64,000 nucleotides of DNA from Micromonospora cremea (GCF_900143515.1 NZ_FSQT01000002.1:620001-684000); one strand, 5' to 3'. Shown: positions 32,674-43,404, numbered from the stretch's first letter. Translations and numbers: made by a program. Notes: generated by a model not told the origin, from the letters alone.

Positions 32674-33498
32674 CTAGACGATGAGCTTGCGACGGAACGC
32701 GCGCAGCGCCAGCAGCCAGCCGGCGAGCGACCAGGCCACCAGGTAGAGCAGGTGCCCGGCGACCGACCATTGTGGGGCGACGCCGAGCGTGGCCGCACGG
32801 CAGAGGTCGACGGCGTGCCACAGCGGCGTCGCGTACGCCAGCCAGCGCAGCGCGTCGGGCAACGACTCGACCGGGAAGAACACGCCAGCGAACAGCGTCA
32901 TCGGGATGACGGCGAACCGGAACAGCATCGCCAGCCAGCTGTCGCTGGACACCGACGCGGCGTACGCGAAGGTCGGCGCGGCCACGGCCAGCCCGAGCAG
33001 CGCCACCACCGGTAGGGTGGCCACCGCCCACGCCGAGTGCAGAGCCCCGAACAGCCCGGTGACCAGCAGGAACGCCGCGATCGCGGTGAGCACCCGGAAC
33101 ATCACGAAGGCCAGGTGCCCGGCCAGGATGTCGGCCACCCGCAGCGGGGCCGCGCTCTGGGCGAAGTACGTCTTGATCCACTGGAAGTTGCTGAACACCG
33201 GCCACGTCGAGTCGCCGACGGTCACCTGGAGGGCGGTCGAGGCGATCAGCCCGGGGACCAGCCAGTCGAGGTAACGCACCCCACCGACGCCCTGGTCGAT
33301 GTAGGCGCCGACGCCGAGCCCGAAGCCGAGCACGGTCAGCACCGGCAGCAGGAACGAGGAGAACACCCCGGCCCGCCAGGTGCGCCGGTAACCCACCAGG
33401 AAGTAGTCGAACACGGCGAGCGCCGGCACCCGTGGCAACGCGGGCCGAGCCCGCTCCCGCGCCGAACCCGCCACGCTCACCACGACCACCTCCGCCAC
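32674..33498 (-). CDS. ABC-2 type transporter permease
   Basis: A 274-residue membrane protein, six helices, with 'AGVFFPVESLPDALRWLAY' and 'TPLWHAVDLCRAATLG' matching the ABC-2 C-terminal signature. It is 3 bases from the following permease gene, so the two are translationally linked and probably form a heterodimer. The exact start is uncertain; the first ~25 residues are hydrophilic. Confidence 0.9.
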   Translation of the reverse strand: MAEVVVVSVAGSARERARPALPRVPALAVFDYFLVGYRRTWRAGVFSSFLLPVLTVLGFGLGVGAYIDQGVGGVRYLDWLVPGLIASTALQVTVGDSTWPVFSNFQWIKTYFAQSAAPLRVADILAGHLAFVMFRVLTAIAAFLLVTGLFGALHSAWAVATLPVVALLGLAVAAPTFAYAASVSSDSWLAMLFRFAVIPMTLFAGVFFPVESLPDALRWLAYATPLWHAVDLCRAATLGVAPQWSVAGHLLYLVAWSLAGWLLALRAFRRKLIV

Positions 33499-33633
33499 AC
33501 CACGCCCGTCACGCCGACCTTCCTACCCCCGGGGTACGACAGGCCGCCGGTCACCCTACGGCGACCCCGCCGGCATGTCGCCCGGGTTTCCGGAAGTCGA
33601 GTTGTCCCGACTCGACCGGCTCGTACGCGCCGG

Positions 33634-34173
33634 TCAGGCCGGCCGGTGGGCGCGGACCAGCGCCTGCACGGCGTAGCCGAGCAGCAGCAGCCCCGCGCCG
33701 GTGCCGATCACCAGACCGGCGGACACCGCCGAGGCGAGCGCGGCGACGAGGCCCGCCGCCGCCACCACGCACAGCGCGACGCCGAGCGGCCGCAGCAGTG
33801 GGTCCCGCAGCAACGGGGCGAGCGGGAAGAAGTGCAGCCCGACCACCGCGCAGACCAGCACCGGGACGTACTCGGACCAGCCGGCGGCGGCCAGCACGGC
33901 GGCGCCCAGCCCCGCGGCGGCGAATTCGGCGACGACGATGAGCAGGTACCGCCGGTCGGTAGCCCGGTCCCGGGGGCCGCCCGCGCCCCGGGTGTGGGCC
34001 GACAGCACGCCGCCCGCCACGGCGGTGAGCAGTGCGGCGATGCTGCCCACCACGAGCAGGGCGCGCAACGGCTGCTCCGCGGCCGGCACGCTGAACCAGA
34101 CCATCCCGAAGATGCCCAGGTAGAGGGCAGTCAGCCCGGCCTGGTGCCGGCTGTTGGTCTGCACGTCGGACAT
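33634..34173 (-). CDS. Small membrane protein of unknown function within the ABC exporter locus
   Basis: A 179-residue protein with about five hydrophobic helices and short loops (ALYLGIFGMVWFSV, ALLVVGSIAALLTAVAGGVL, YLLIVVAEFAAAGLGAAVL, YVPVLVCAVVGLHFFPLAPL, and a last Ala-rich pair). No family could be named. The 'VGLHFFPLAPLL' segment looks conserved in kind. It lies between the exporter ATPase and the permeases, but spacers of 130-170 bases on each side suggest it may be independently transcribed. Confidence 0.65.
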   Translation of the reverse strand: MSDVQTNSRHQAGLTALYLGIFGMVWFSVPAAEQPLRALLVVGSIAALLTAVAGGVLSAHTRGAGGPRDRATDRRYLLIVVAEFAAAGLGAAVLAAAGWSEYVPVLVCAVVGLHFFPLAPLLRDPLLRPLGVALCVVAAAGLVAALASAVSAGLVIGTGAGLLLLGYAVQALVRAHRPA

Positions 34174-34347
34174 GAAACCCCCGTGGTCAGCTCCCGGTCG
34201 GACGGGCGCGTCGACCGGGCGCGCAGATGTTACCCATGATCAGCTACGGACAGCGCTCCCCGCTCACGCGCAGCCTCCCCGCCCGGAAAGCGGCCAGAGC
34301 CCACCGAGCCGCGATCGTTGGCGGCTCAGCAGCTCGGCCCGCGACCG

Positions 34348-35280
<933 letters not shown>

Positions 35281-35422
35281 CGTCCGACCCTAGCGGCCGG
35301 GTCCGACAGCTCTCCAGGCAAATTCCACCAGGGGCGGCGGGACGACGCCGACCCCGATCGCACCGCGACGAAACACCCGTCGATGCCCCACCCGCCGCTT
35401 GATCGACGTGTATCGTCCCCTC

Positions 35423-37711
35423 GTGTCGCCCACCCGTTCGCCCGACGGTTCGCCGCCACCCGCACAGCCGGCCAACTCCCCCGCCGATGAGCCCGCACCG
35501 GGCGACGGCGGCGCACCACCCCGACCGAGAGCGGCCGAGGCGAGCGCGCCCGGTCCGGCCGCCAGCGCCGAGCAGACCGGGCTGGCCGACGACGACGCCC
35601 GCATCGACGCCGAACGGGCGACGCGGGACCTGGCCGCCCAGTTCGAGGACGAGAAGCCGGGGCGGGTGTTGTCCGGGCCGGCCGGTCTGCTCCTCACCGC
35701 AGCGGCGCTGGCGGTCGGCGGGCTCGCCCTCTGGCAGGTGTTCCGCCCGCTGGCGCAGGGCAGCAAGTACTACCTGATCTTCTTCCTGGCGGGCGTACTG
35801 CCGCTGGTCTTCCTGGTCTACCCGGCCGACCTGCGGCTGGCAGCCCGGCTGCGGGCCCGGCTGCGCCGCACCGGCGGCACCGACCGACCGGCCGGGCCGG
35901 ACCTGCCACGTCCGGCGCCGGCGCGACCCACCGCAATGGACTGGGCCCTGGTGGCCCTGGCGGTGATCGGCTGCCTCTACCCCGTGCTGCCGATCGGGAT
36001 CGGTACGGGCGGCGGCGGCTACAACGCCTTCCTCGACCGGCAGGGCCTGCTCGCGCCGATGGACCTGGCGATGGGCACCGTCCTGCTGCTCCTGCTGCTC
36101 GAAGCGTGCCGGCGGACCACCGGGTGGATCCTGCCCGCGGTCTGCCTGCTGTTCCTCGGCTACGGCTACTACGGCGGACTGCTGCCGCAGGCCTGGCCGG
36201 TCGCCCACGCGGGGCTCGACTTCAGCCAGCTGGTCGACGCGTTCTACAACTCGGACAGCGGCTTCTACGGCACGCCGTTGGATGTGGCCGCCTCGTACAT
36301 CGTGCTGTTCACCATCTACGGGGCGGTGCTGGAGCTATCCGGAGCCGGGCGGTTCTTCGTCGAGCTGTCCGCGGCGGCGTTCCGCCGCTCGCGCACCGCC
36401 GCCGGGCGGACGGCGGTGGCCTCCGGCTTCCTTCTCGGCACCGTCTCCGGGTCCGGTGCCGCGACGACGGTGAGCATCGGCGCGGTCACCTGGCCGCTGC
36501 TGCGCCGCGCCGGCTATCCCCCGGAGAGGGCCGGCGGCATGCTCGCCGCGGCGGGGGTTGGCGCGATCCTCTCCCCGCCCACCCTGGGGGCGGCGGCGTT
36601 CATCATCGCCGAGTACCTCGGCGTCTCGTATCTCCAGGTGCTGGGCTGGGCCACCGTGCCGACGGTGCTCTACTACCTCGGCATCCTGCTCGCCGTGGAG
36701 ATCGACGCCCGGCGCTCCGGCGTACGCCCGGTGGTGATCGACGTCAGCTCGCCGTGGCGCCTGCTGGCCCGGTTCGGCTACCACTTCGCCTCGCTGATCG
36801 CCATCGTCGTGCTTCTCGCCGTCGGCGTGTCCGCGACGAGGGCGGTCGTCTTCGCCACCCTCCTGGCGGTCGCGCTCTCCTTCCTGGACCGGGCGCACCG
36901 GCTCACCCCGGCCCGACTGGTGGCGGCGCTCGTCACCGGCGTACGCGGGGTGCTGGCGGTGACCGTCGTCTGCGCCGCGGCCGGCATCATCACGGCCACC
37001 ACCACGAAGACCGGCCTCGGGCCGCAGGCGGCGGCGCTGCTGATCGGCGGGGCCGAGGCGGTCACCTCGGACCCGACCCTCGTCCTGGTGCTCACCGCGC
37101 TGCTCGCGGCCGTCGCACTGAGCCTGCTGGGCCTGGCCGTGCCGGTCACCGCCTCGTTCGTGATCGGCTGGGTGATCGTCGGCCCGGCGCTGCTCGACCT
37201 GGGCGTGACGGCGCCGGCGGCGGCGATGTTCGTCTTCTACTTCGCGGTCCTGTCCGAGGTGTCCCCGCCGACCGCGCTCGCCGCGGTGGCCGCAGCGGCG
37301 GTCACCGGCGGCCGGCTGGTGCCGACCATGTGGCAGACCCTGCGGTACGCGTTGCCGGCCTACCTGACCCCGATCGCCTTCGTGATCACGCCGGCCGGGC
37401 TCGGGCTGCTCGGCATCGGTGGCGCGCAGCGGATCGCCTTCGCCGGTGTGGTCACCGCGCTCAGCGTGGCGGTGCTCGCCGTCGCCGCCGGTGGTTGGCT
37501 GCCCGGCGTCGGCCCCGCCGGCGCCCCGGAGCGCGTGCTCGGCGCGGTCGCCGGCGTCACCCTGCTCTGGCTCGAACCCGTGCCGGTCACGGTCGGCGCC
37601 ACACTGGCCGCCGTCGCCGTCGCGGGGGTGCTCGTACGACGCGGAGCCGCCGGCCGGACCGGCGGGCCGCGAGCCGGATCACCAGCTAACCTCCGGGAGG
37701 AGAAACTGTGA
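35423..37711 (+). CDS. TRAP transporter fused permease (TAXI type)
   Basis: A fused 4TM-12TM TRAP permease of ~762 residues. The first ~85 residues are Pro/Ala/Ser/Asp-rich and hydrophilic, unusual for the family. The core has 'FLDRQGLLAPMDLAMG', 'YGTPLDVAASYIVLFTIYGA', 'GTVSGSGAATTVSIGAVTWPLL' and 'LSEVSPPTALAAVAAAAVTGG', typical of DctM-like fused permeases. The start is uncertain: GTG 35423 has a TATCGT box 8 bases upstream and could be leaderless; TTG 35399 is also in frame. The binding-protein gene overlaps its stop by four bases. It imports a small organic acid or amino acid with a sodium or proton gradient; ligand unknown. Confidence 0.9.
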   Translation: MSPTRSPDGSPPPAQPANSPADEPAPGDGGAPPRPRAAEASAPGPAASAEQTGLADDDARIDAERATRDLAAQFEDEKPGRVLSGPAGLLLTAAALAVGGLALWQVFRPLAQGSKYYLIFFLAGVLPLVFLVYPADLRLAARLRARLRRTGGTDRPAGPDLPRPAPARPTAMDWALVALAVIGCLYPVLPIGIGTGGGGYNAFLDRQGLLAPMDLAMGTVLLLLLLEACRRTTGWILPAVCLLFLGYGYYGGLLPQAWPVAHAGLDFSQLVDAFYNSDSGFYGTPLDVAASYIVLFTIYGAVLELSGAGRFFVELSAAAFRRSRTAAGRTAVASGFLLGTVSGSGAATTVSIGAVTWPLLRRAGYPPERAGGMLAAAGVGAILSPPTLGAAAFIIAEYLGVSYLQVLGWATVPTVLYYLGILLAVEIDARRSGVRPVVIDVSSPWRLLARFGYHFASLIAIVVLLAVGVSATRAVVFATLLAVALSFLDRAHRLTPARLVAALVTGVRGVLAVTVVCAAAGIITATTTKTGLGPQAAALLIGGAEAVTSDPTLVLVLTALLAAVALSLLGLAVPVTASFVIGWVIVGPALLDLGVTAPAAAMFVFYFAVLSEVSPPTALAAVAAAAVTGGRLVPTMWQTLRYALPAYLTPIAFVITPAGLGLLGIGGAQRIAFAGVVTALSVAVLAVAAGGWLPGVGPAGAPERVLGAVAGVTLLWLEPVPVTVGATLAAVAVAGVLVRRGAAGRTGGPRAGSPANLREEKL

Positions 37712-38727
37712 GACGAATCGACGTACGGCTCGTGGCGGGCCTGAGCGTGGTGGCTCTCGTCGCGGTCGGCGCCGCGGGTTGCGGGGGCCAGCAGGGCGGC
37801 GCGGCCAAGGACGACGCGGCCAACGAGGTCACCTGTGCGGTGAGCCGGGAGACCCGGGTGGGCATCGCCACCGGAAACGCCACCGGCGTCTACTACGTGG
37901 TCGGCAACGCCCTGGCCGGGCAGCTGTCCGGGGCGACCGGCGGCAAGCTCACCGGCACCGCCGCGGAGACGGGCGCCTCGGTGCAGAACGTCGAGCAACT
38001 GGTCAGCGGCCAGTACGACGTGGCGTTCTCCCTCTTCGACACGGCGGTCAACGCGGTTCAGGGCAAGGGCAGCTTCACCGCGCCGCAGCCAGTCGAGGCG
38101 CTCGCGCGGATCTACGACAACTACACCCAGGTCGTCGTCCGCAACGACGCTCAGATCGGCTCGGTGGCCGACATGCGGGGCAAGCGGATCTCCACCGGGT
38201 CGCCGAAGTCCGGCACGGAGGTGATCGCCAACCGGCTGCTGGAGGCCGCGGGCCTCGATCCGGCCAAGGACATCCGGGCGCAGCGCCTCGACCTGACCAA
38301 GACGGTCGAAGGCATGAAGGATGGCAGCATCGATGGCTTCTTCTGGTCCGGTGGCCTGCCCACCGGCGGCCTGACCGACCTGTTCACCACCTCCGGCGAC
38401 ACGGTGAAGTTCATCGACATCGCGCCGCTGCTGCCGAAGATGAACGAGTTGAGCCCCGCCTACCAGGCCGGGACGATCGGCCGGGACGCGTACCGGACGG
38501 CGGCGGACACCCCGACGATCGTCGTGCCGAACGTGCTGCTGGTCCGCAAGGACCTGGACGCCAACGTCGCCTGCGCGATCACCCGGACGGTGTTCGACAA
38601 GCGGGACGCCCTGGCCCAGGCGAACCCGGCGGCCCGGGGCATCTCGCTGGAGAACGCCCGCAAGACCGAGCCGGTGCCGCTGCACCGCGGTGCCGCCAAG
38701 GCGCTGGAGGATCTCGGCGCCAACTGA
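37708..38727 (+). CDS. TAXI family TRAP transporter solute-binding lipoprotein
   Basis: A 339-residue binding protein with a lipobox (VGAAGCGG). 'GIATGNATGVYYVVGNALAG' is the TAXI family opening motif, followed by 'GASVQNVEQLVSGQYDVAF', 'MRGKRISTGSPKSGTEV' and 'GMKDGSIDGFFWSGGLPTGG'. GTG at 37708 overlaps the permease stop (GTGA) and is preceded by GGAGGAG. It delivers the ligand to the fused permease encoded upstream. Confidence 0.93.
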   Translation: MRRIDVRLVAGLSVVALVAVGAAGCGGQQGGAAKDDAANEVTCAVSRETRVGIATGNATGVYYVVGNALAGQLSGATGGKLTGTAAETGASVQNVEQLVSGQYDVAFSLFDTAVNAVQGKGSFTAPQPVEALARIYDNYTQVVVRNDAQIGSVADMRGKRISTGSPKSGTEVIANRLLEAAGLDPAKDIRAQRLDLTKTVEGMKDGSIDGFFWSGGLPTGGLTDLFTTSGDTVKFIDIAPLLPKMNELSPAYQAGTIGRDAYRTAADTPTIVVPNVLLVRKDLDANVACAITRTVFDKRDALAQANPAARGISLENARKTEPVPLHRGAAKALEDLGAN

Positions 38728-38738
38728 CCTGGCCGGCG

Positions 38739-38766
38739 GGTCGGGCGGTCGACGGGCCGCCCGACC
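38739..38766. terminator. Bidirectional terminator
   Basis: Perfect 10-bp stem (GGTCGGGCGG / CCGCCCGACC) with an 8-base loop between the convergent TAXI and 38769 genes. Confidence 0.8.
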
Positions 38767-38768
38767 GG

Positions 38769-39305
38769 CTAGCCGTCGACCGGTGCGGTGGCGGCACGGG
38801 CGGTGGTCACCAGACGGTCAATCTCGGCGAGCAGGTCCTCGTCGTCGGGCGAGGTGCCGGGGTCGAGTCGGACGGTCCAGGTCAGACCGTCCACTCCGGC
38901 CACGCGCCGAGCCGCCACCCGAGCCGCGCCGCCGGGCACCGGGTGATGCTCGGTGTACGCGACCGAGCGGGTCACCCGGGCCCGGACCTGGTGCGGCAGC
39001 TCGCCGGGGTCGACCAGCAGGTAGGTCTCGGCCGGGCCGTCGGCGACCACCGTGTAGCCGTCGCGTTCGACGAGGGTCTCGGCGGGCGTGACGGTCAGCT
39101 CGCGACCGGACCAGACCGCCTTGAGGATCGCGTGCCAGCCGAGCCGGTGCCCCCGGCCGGGCAGCCACAACCCAAGGTTACTGGCCACCACCACCCCGTC
39201 GCCCTCGCCGTTGCCCGCCGCCGCCCAGGCCAGCACCCGCTCGTCGGCGGCCAGGGGCGGCCGGTCGGCCGGCGGAAGCTTCGGCTTGCGGCTGAACAGT
39301 CCCAT
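38769..39305 (-). CDS. Conserved hypothetical protein downstream of dnaG
   Basis: A 178-residue soluble protein with no signal or membrane helix, N-terminus 'MGLFSRKPKLPPADRPPLAADERVL'. It has beta-rich segments such as 'GVVVASNLGLWLPG', 'LGWHAILKAVWSGRELTV', and an arginine-rich middle. It resembles small PH-like actinobacterial proteins but no family can be assigned with confidence. Its start abuts the dnaG stop, so it is probably translated together with primase. Confidence 0.75.
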   Translation of the reverse strand: MGLFSRKPKLPPADRPPLAADERVLAWAAAGNGEGDGVVVASNLGLWLPGRGHRLGWHAILKAVWSGRELTVTPAETLVERDGYTVVADGPAETYLLVDPGELPHQVRARVTRSVAYTEHHPVPGGAARVAARRVAGVDGLTWTVRLDPGTSPDDEDLLAEIDRLVTTARAATAPVDG

Positions 39306-41204
39306 CTAGAGCCCTCCTGCGGCCTGCTCGCGCAGCGCCCGCGCGTGCTGCTCCAGCGACAGCAGCTCGCCGAAGGCGGCGAAGTACTCGTCCTTGTTGT
39401 TGACCGGGTTGATGCGCTGGATCCGGGACTTGAGGTCCCGGATGCGGGCCGTGACCGACCCGAACTGCACCCGGGCCATTGTGATCGACACGTAGCGCGG
39501 GTCCGGTTCGCCGTCGATCCGCAGCGGCTCCACGGCCAGCTCGCCGACGAGCGCCGCCGACGCCAGGTCGTCGCAGGCGTCGCGGACCGACTCGATCCAG
39601 ACCGCGCCGCCGGTCGCCGACGCGGCCCCGCCGGCCGCCGCGATGGCGGCGCGCACCGCGACGTGCACCGGGTGGCGGTACTCCGTGGCCTCGACCGCGT
39701 CGAACATGGGCCCGGCCAGCACCGGCTGCTGGAGGGCGAGCTTCAACGCCTCCCGCTCGACCATCGACTGCGGGCTGTCCAGCGCCGGCTCGGGGCGGGC
39801 CGGGGCGGGGCGGGCCGCGGATGCGGCGTCCCGAGCGGATGCGGCGTCCCGAGCGCTGGGCGGCGGGGCGGACGCGGCGGCGAGCACCGCCCGCTGCACC
39901 GGCTCGATCTCCATGCCGAGGTCCATGGCGAGCTTGCGGACGTACTCCGGGCGCTTCTCGCGGTCCTTGAGCTGCGCGACCAGCGGCGCGGCCCGCCGCA
40001 TCGCCTCGACCCGGCCGTCGACGGTGTCCAGGTCGTACCGGCTGATCACGTGCCGCAGCGCGAAGTCGACCAGCGGCTCGCGCCGGGCGACCAGGTCGCG
40101 CACCGCCAGGTCACCCTTGGCCAGCCGCAGCTCGCACGGGTCCATGTTGTCCGGGCTGACCGCGATGAACGTCCGGCCCACGAACCGTTGGTCGTCGGAG
40201 AAGGCGCGCAGCGCCGCCTTCTGCCCGGCGGCATCGCCGTCGAAGGTGAAGATGATCTCCCCGGCCACCGAGTCGGTGTCCAGCAGGAGCCGGCGCAGCA
40301 CCCCGATGTGGTCCGCGCCGAACGCGGTGCCGCAGGTCGCCACCGCCGTGGTCACGCCCGCCAGGTGACAGGCCATCACGTCGGTGTAGCCCTCGACGAT
40401 CACCGCGCGGCCCTGCTTGGCGATCTCCCGCTTGGCCTGGTCGATGCCGTAGAGCACGTGCGACTTCTTGTAGATCGGCGTCTCGGGGGTGTTCAGGTAC
40501 TTCGGCCCGTCGTCGTCGTCGAAGAGCTTGCGGGCGCCGAAGCCGATCACGTCACCGGCGAGGTCGCGGATCGGCCAGAGCAGCCGGCGACGGAACCGGT
40601 CGATCAGCGTGCCGGAGCGGGACTCGCGGGACAGCCCGGCGGTGACCAGCTCCTGGTGGCTGAAGCCCTGTTGGCGAAGGTGCTTGGTGAGCAGGTCCCA
40701 GCCCTCCGGCGCGAAGCCGCAGCCGTAGCGCTCGGCGGCGGCCCGGTCGAAACCGCGCTGCGCCAGGAACTCCCGCGCCGGCCGGGCGCCGGCGGTGCTG
40801 AGCTGCGCCCGGTAGAACTCGACCGCGGCGGCGTGCGCGGCCACCAGGCGCTGGCGCTGGCCCTGCTGGGGGCGGGGGCGCGGGGTGCCCTTGTCGTCCT
40901 CGATGTAACGCAGCTGGATGCCGGCGCGCCCAGCCAGCCGCTCGACGGACTCGACGAAGCTGAGGTGCTCGGCGTCCATCAGGAACTTGATCGCGTCGCC
41001 GCCGGCCCCGCAGCCGAAGCAGTACCAGACGTTGCGGGCCGGAGAGACGTTGAACGACGGGCTCTTCTCGTCGTGGAACGGGCACAGGCCCTTGAGGTTG
41101 CCGCCACCGGCGGACTTCAGGGTGACCGTCTCGGAGATCACATCCCCGATCGAGGTGCGTTCCCGGACCAGTGCGATGTCCTCGTCCCGGATCCGCCCAG
41201 CCAT
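39306..41204 (-). CDS. dnaG: DNA primase
   Basis: A 632-residue replication primase that makes RNA primers for Okazaki fragments. The CHC2 zinc finger uses C41, H44, C62 and C65. The TOPRIM catalytic domain is visible as 'AVIVEGYTDVMACH' (with the acidic Glu) and 'FTFDGDAAGQKA' (DxD region). The C-terminal ~150 residues form the helicase-binding domain, joined by an Ala/Pro/Ser/Asp-rich linker near residue 450-490 that includes a short direct repeat (ASARDA). ATG at 41204 fits the usual MAGRI start; the longer frame to 41546 is not plausible. Confidence 0.97.
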   Translation of the reverse strand: MAGRIRDEDIALVRERTSIGDVISETVTLKSAGGGNLKGLCPFHDEKSPSFNVSPARNVWYCFGCGAGGDAIKFLMDAEHLSFVESVERLAGRAGIQLRYIEDDKGTPRPRPQQGQRQRLVAAHAAAVEFYRAQLSTAGARPAREFLAQRGFDRAAAERYGCGFAPEGWDLLTKHLRQQGFSHQELVTAGLSRESRSGTLIDRFRRRLLWPIRDLAGDVIGFGARKLFDDDDGPKYLNTPETPIYKKSHVLYGIDQAKREIAKQGRAVIVEGYTDVMACHLAGVTTAVATCGTAFGADHIGVLRRLLLDTDSVAGEIIFTFDGDAAGQKAALRAFSDDQRFVGRTFIAVSPDNMDPCELRLAKGDLAVRDLVARREPLVDFALRHVISRYDLDTVDGRVEAMRRAAPLVAQLKDREKRPEYVRKLAMDLGMEIEPVQRAVLAAASAPPPSARDAASARDAASAARPAPARPEPALDSPQSMVEREALKLALQQPVLAGPMFDAVEATEYRHPVHVAVRAAIAAAGGAASATGGAVWIESVRDACDDLASAALVGELAVEPLRIDGEPDPRYVSITMARVQFGSVTARIRDLKSRIQRINPVNNKDEYFAAFGELLSLEQHARALREQAAGGL

Positions 41205-41340
41205 GCGCCACCCCCTCGCCGTACATCCTGCCCTGCCGGACCGACGACGCGGCGGCCGGGGGACGCGGGTGTGGCGACGGCCGCTGTCGGCCTCTCCGGT
41301 TCCGGCCCGGGAGCCGGGCCCGCGCGGGGACGATGACCAG

Positions 41341-42548
41341 ATGCCCAGGGTACGGACCGTCAGCGCCCGCTTGCCGGGATGGTTGACCGGTTGGCTGGGC
41401 GTGCGCGGGCCCGCACCGCTGACGGACGAGGCCGGGCACCGGCACGCCACCTGGCTGGAACTCTTCCTGGACATCATCTTCGTGTACGCGCTGGCGGCGG
41501 TGGTGGCCCGGCTGGGCACCGACCCGACCCCGACACCGACAGCCATGCTGGCCGTGATCGGGCTCTTCGTGGTGGTCCAGTGGGCCTGGTTGGGGCAGGT
41601 CTACTACGACACCCGATTCGACCCGGACGACCTGCCGCACCGGCTGTTGGTGCTGGTCGCGCTGGTCGGCGCCGGCGCGATGACGCTCGGCGTGGACGAG
41701 GTGCCGGAGAGCCGGCTGCTGCCGATCGGCTACCTGATCGTCCGTGGCGTACTGCTCCTGCTCTACCTGCGGGCCCGGTCGACCAGCCCGAGGGCCGGGA
41801 CGGTGACCTCGGTCTACCTGCTCGGCTTCGGGCTGGGCTGGTTGATCTGGCTGGTCTCGCTGGTCGTGCCCACCGCACTGCGCCCGGTGCTGTGGATCGT
41901 CGCGATGGCATCGAGCTGGCCACGCCCTGGGTCGGCCGGCACCGGCTCGAGCAGTGGCCGGTCGACCGCCGGCACCTGCCGGAACGGATCGGGCAGTTCA
42001 CCATCATCGTGCTGGGCAGCGCGTTGGCCAGCCTGCTCTTCGCCGTGCCGGACCACCCCCGGCCGCACATGATCCTCACCGCCGGGTTGGCCTTCGTGGT
42101 GCCGGCCGCCGTCTGGTGGGTCTACACCACCTTCGTCACCACGGGCCTGTCGACGACCCGCCTGCTCGGCGGGCAGGCGTACACCTACCTGCACATCCCG
42201 CTCGGCGGTTCGCTGCTGCTGCTCGGCTGGTCGCTCGGGCAGGCGGTCCGGCTGGTCGACACCGGCACGACACGGCTGCCGATGGAGGTGCGGCTGCTGC
42301 TGGCCGCCTCGGTGGTGGTCTGGACGCTGTGCGGGCTGGGCCTGTACGCGCTCTCGAACCGGCCGAGCAGGGCCCGGCTGGCGATCGCCGGCTACGGGGT
42401 GGCCTCGGTCAGCCTGATCGGCGCGACGGTACGCGAGCCGCGTCTGCTGTTGTTCCTGATCGCCGTGGCGATCGTCGGATACGCCGTGCTGCTCAACCGG
42501 CGGCTCACCGCGGTCCGCGAGGAGTGGGAGCGCCGGTCCGGCGGCTGA
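41341..42548 (+). pseudogene. Low temperature requirement protein A-like gene with a frameshift
   Basis: The first ~190 residues (HATWLELFLDIIFVYALAAV, then membrane helices) and the remainder (IELATPWVGRHRLEQW to the end, with ~6 more helices) form one LtrA-family membrane protein, but they lie in different frames. The shift is near 41908-41912, where GCATCGAG lacks one base relative to the expected Ala-Ile-Glu codons. The first frame then runs to a stop at 42072. Either a true disruption or a sequencing error. No domain is lost otherwise, so the inactivation looks recent. Confidence 0.82.
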
Positions 42549-42554
42549 CCGTGC

Positions 42555-43385
42555 TCAGGCGGCCGTGGCCTCCTCGGCCGCCGCCTGCCGGTTCCAGTCG
42601 GCCTTGGTCGAGCGCCAGCCCTCGTCGTCCATGCCGCGCCGCCAGTACCCGGAGATGGAGAGCCGATCGGCGGGCACCCCGCGCTCGGCGCGCAGCAGCC
42701 GGCGCAGCTCCCGGACGAAAATCGCCTCGCCGTGGACGAAGGCGTGCACCTGGCCCGGCGGGAACTCCAGCTCCCGTACCGCCGCCACCAGAGCGGCGCC
42801 CACCGGACGCTCGCCGCGGTGCAGCCAGGTGAGCTGGACCGCGCCCGGGCTGAGCAGCTTCTGCTCCTCCGCCGGATCGGCGATCTCCACGAAGACATGG
42901 GCCGGTGCGCCCAGCGGCAGCCGTTCCAGGGCGGCGCCGATCGCCGGCAGCGCGCTCTCGTCGCCGACCAGCAGGTGCCAGTCCGCGTCCGGGCTCGGGG
43001 CGTACGCCCCGCCGGGGCCGACGAAGTGCACCGGATCGCCCGGGCGCAGCGCGGCGGCCCACGGCCCGGCCAGCCCCTCGTCGCCGTGGTGCACCACGTC
43101 GACGGTCAACTCCTCGGCGAGCGGGTCCCAGCGCCGCACGGTGTACGCGCGCAGCCGGGGCCACTGCTCCCGGGGCAGATCCCGGCGGATCGCGGCGAGG
43201 TCCAGCGGCTGCGGGTACGCGACGCCGGGCTGCGGGAAGACCACCTTGATGTAGTGGTCGGTGAACTCGCCCACCGGCAGGTCGGCCAGCCCGTCCCCGC
43301 CGAGGACGAGCCGGATGAGGTGCGGGGTGGGCCGCTCGGTGCGCAGCACCCGGACCGAGGTGACGTTCCTGGGGCGTTCCGTCAT
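42555..43385 (-). CDS. Siderophore-interacting protein (ferric-siderophore reductase, ViuB/SIP type)
   Basis: A 276-residue flavin reductase-like protein. The FAD-binding domain has 'HYIKVVFPQPG' and the motif 'RLRAYTVRRWDP', and the C-terminal NAD(P)H domain has 'LVGDESALPAIGAALERLP', 'FVHGEAIFVRELRRLL' and the family ending 'SISGYWRRGMDDEGWRSTK'. It frees iron from imported siderophores in the cytoplasm. An IdeR-type box lies 6 bases upstream of its start codon, so iron repression is likely. Confidence 0.94.
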   Translation of the reverse strand: MTERPRNVTSVRVLRTERPTPHLIRLVLGGDGLADLPVGEFTDHYIKVVFPQPGVAYPQPLDLAAIRRDLPREQWPRLRAYTVRRWDPLAEELTVDVVHHGDEGLAGPWAAALRPGDPVHFVGPGGAYAPSPDADWHLLVGDESALPAIGAALERLPLGAPAHVFVEIADPAEEQKLLSPGAVQLTWLHRGERPVGAALVAAVRELEFPPGQVHAFVHGEAIFVRELRRLLRAERGVPADRLSISGYWRRGMDDEGWRSTKADWNRQAAAEEATAA

Positions 43386-43390
43386 GCCAC

Positions 43391-43404
43391 TTAGGCTAGC
43401 CTAA
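43391..43404 (-). promoter_or_regulatory. IdeR/DtxR iron box
   Basis: TTAGGCTAGCCTAA is a perfect 14-base palindrome close to the DtxR/IdeR consensus (TTAGGTTAGGCTAACCTAA). It lies directly before the siderophore-interacting gene and contains the dgt stop codon (TAG 43401-43403). Confidence 0.8.

Noticed and set aside
39780..39880. Frameshift or repeat expansion in dnaG
   Set aside because: The short repeated ASARDA segment lies in the flexible linker before the helicase-binding domain and keeps the frame.
37419..41336. A 1305-residue open frame on the plus strand opposite dnaG
   Set aside because: It overlaps TAXI, dnaG and its neighbour out of frame, with repetitive Arg/Gly/Ala/Val sequence and no domain; an artefact of high GC.
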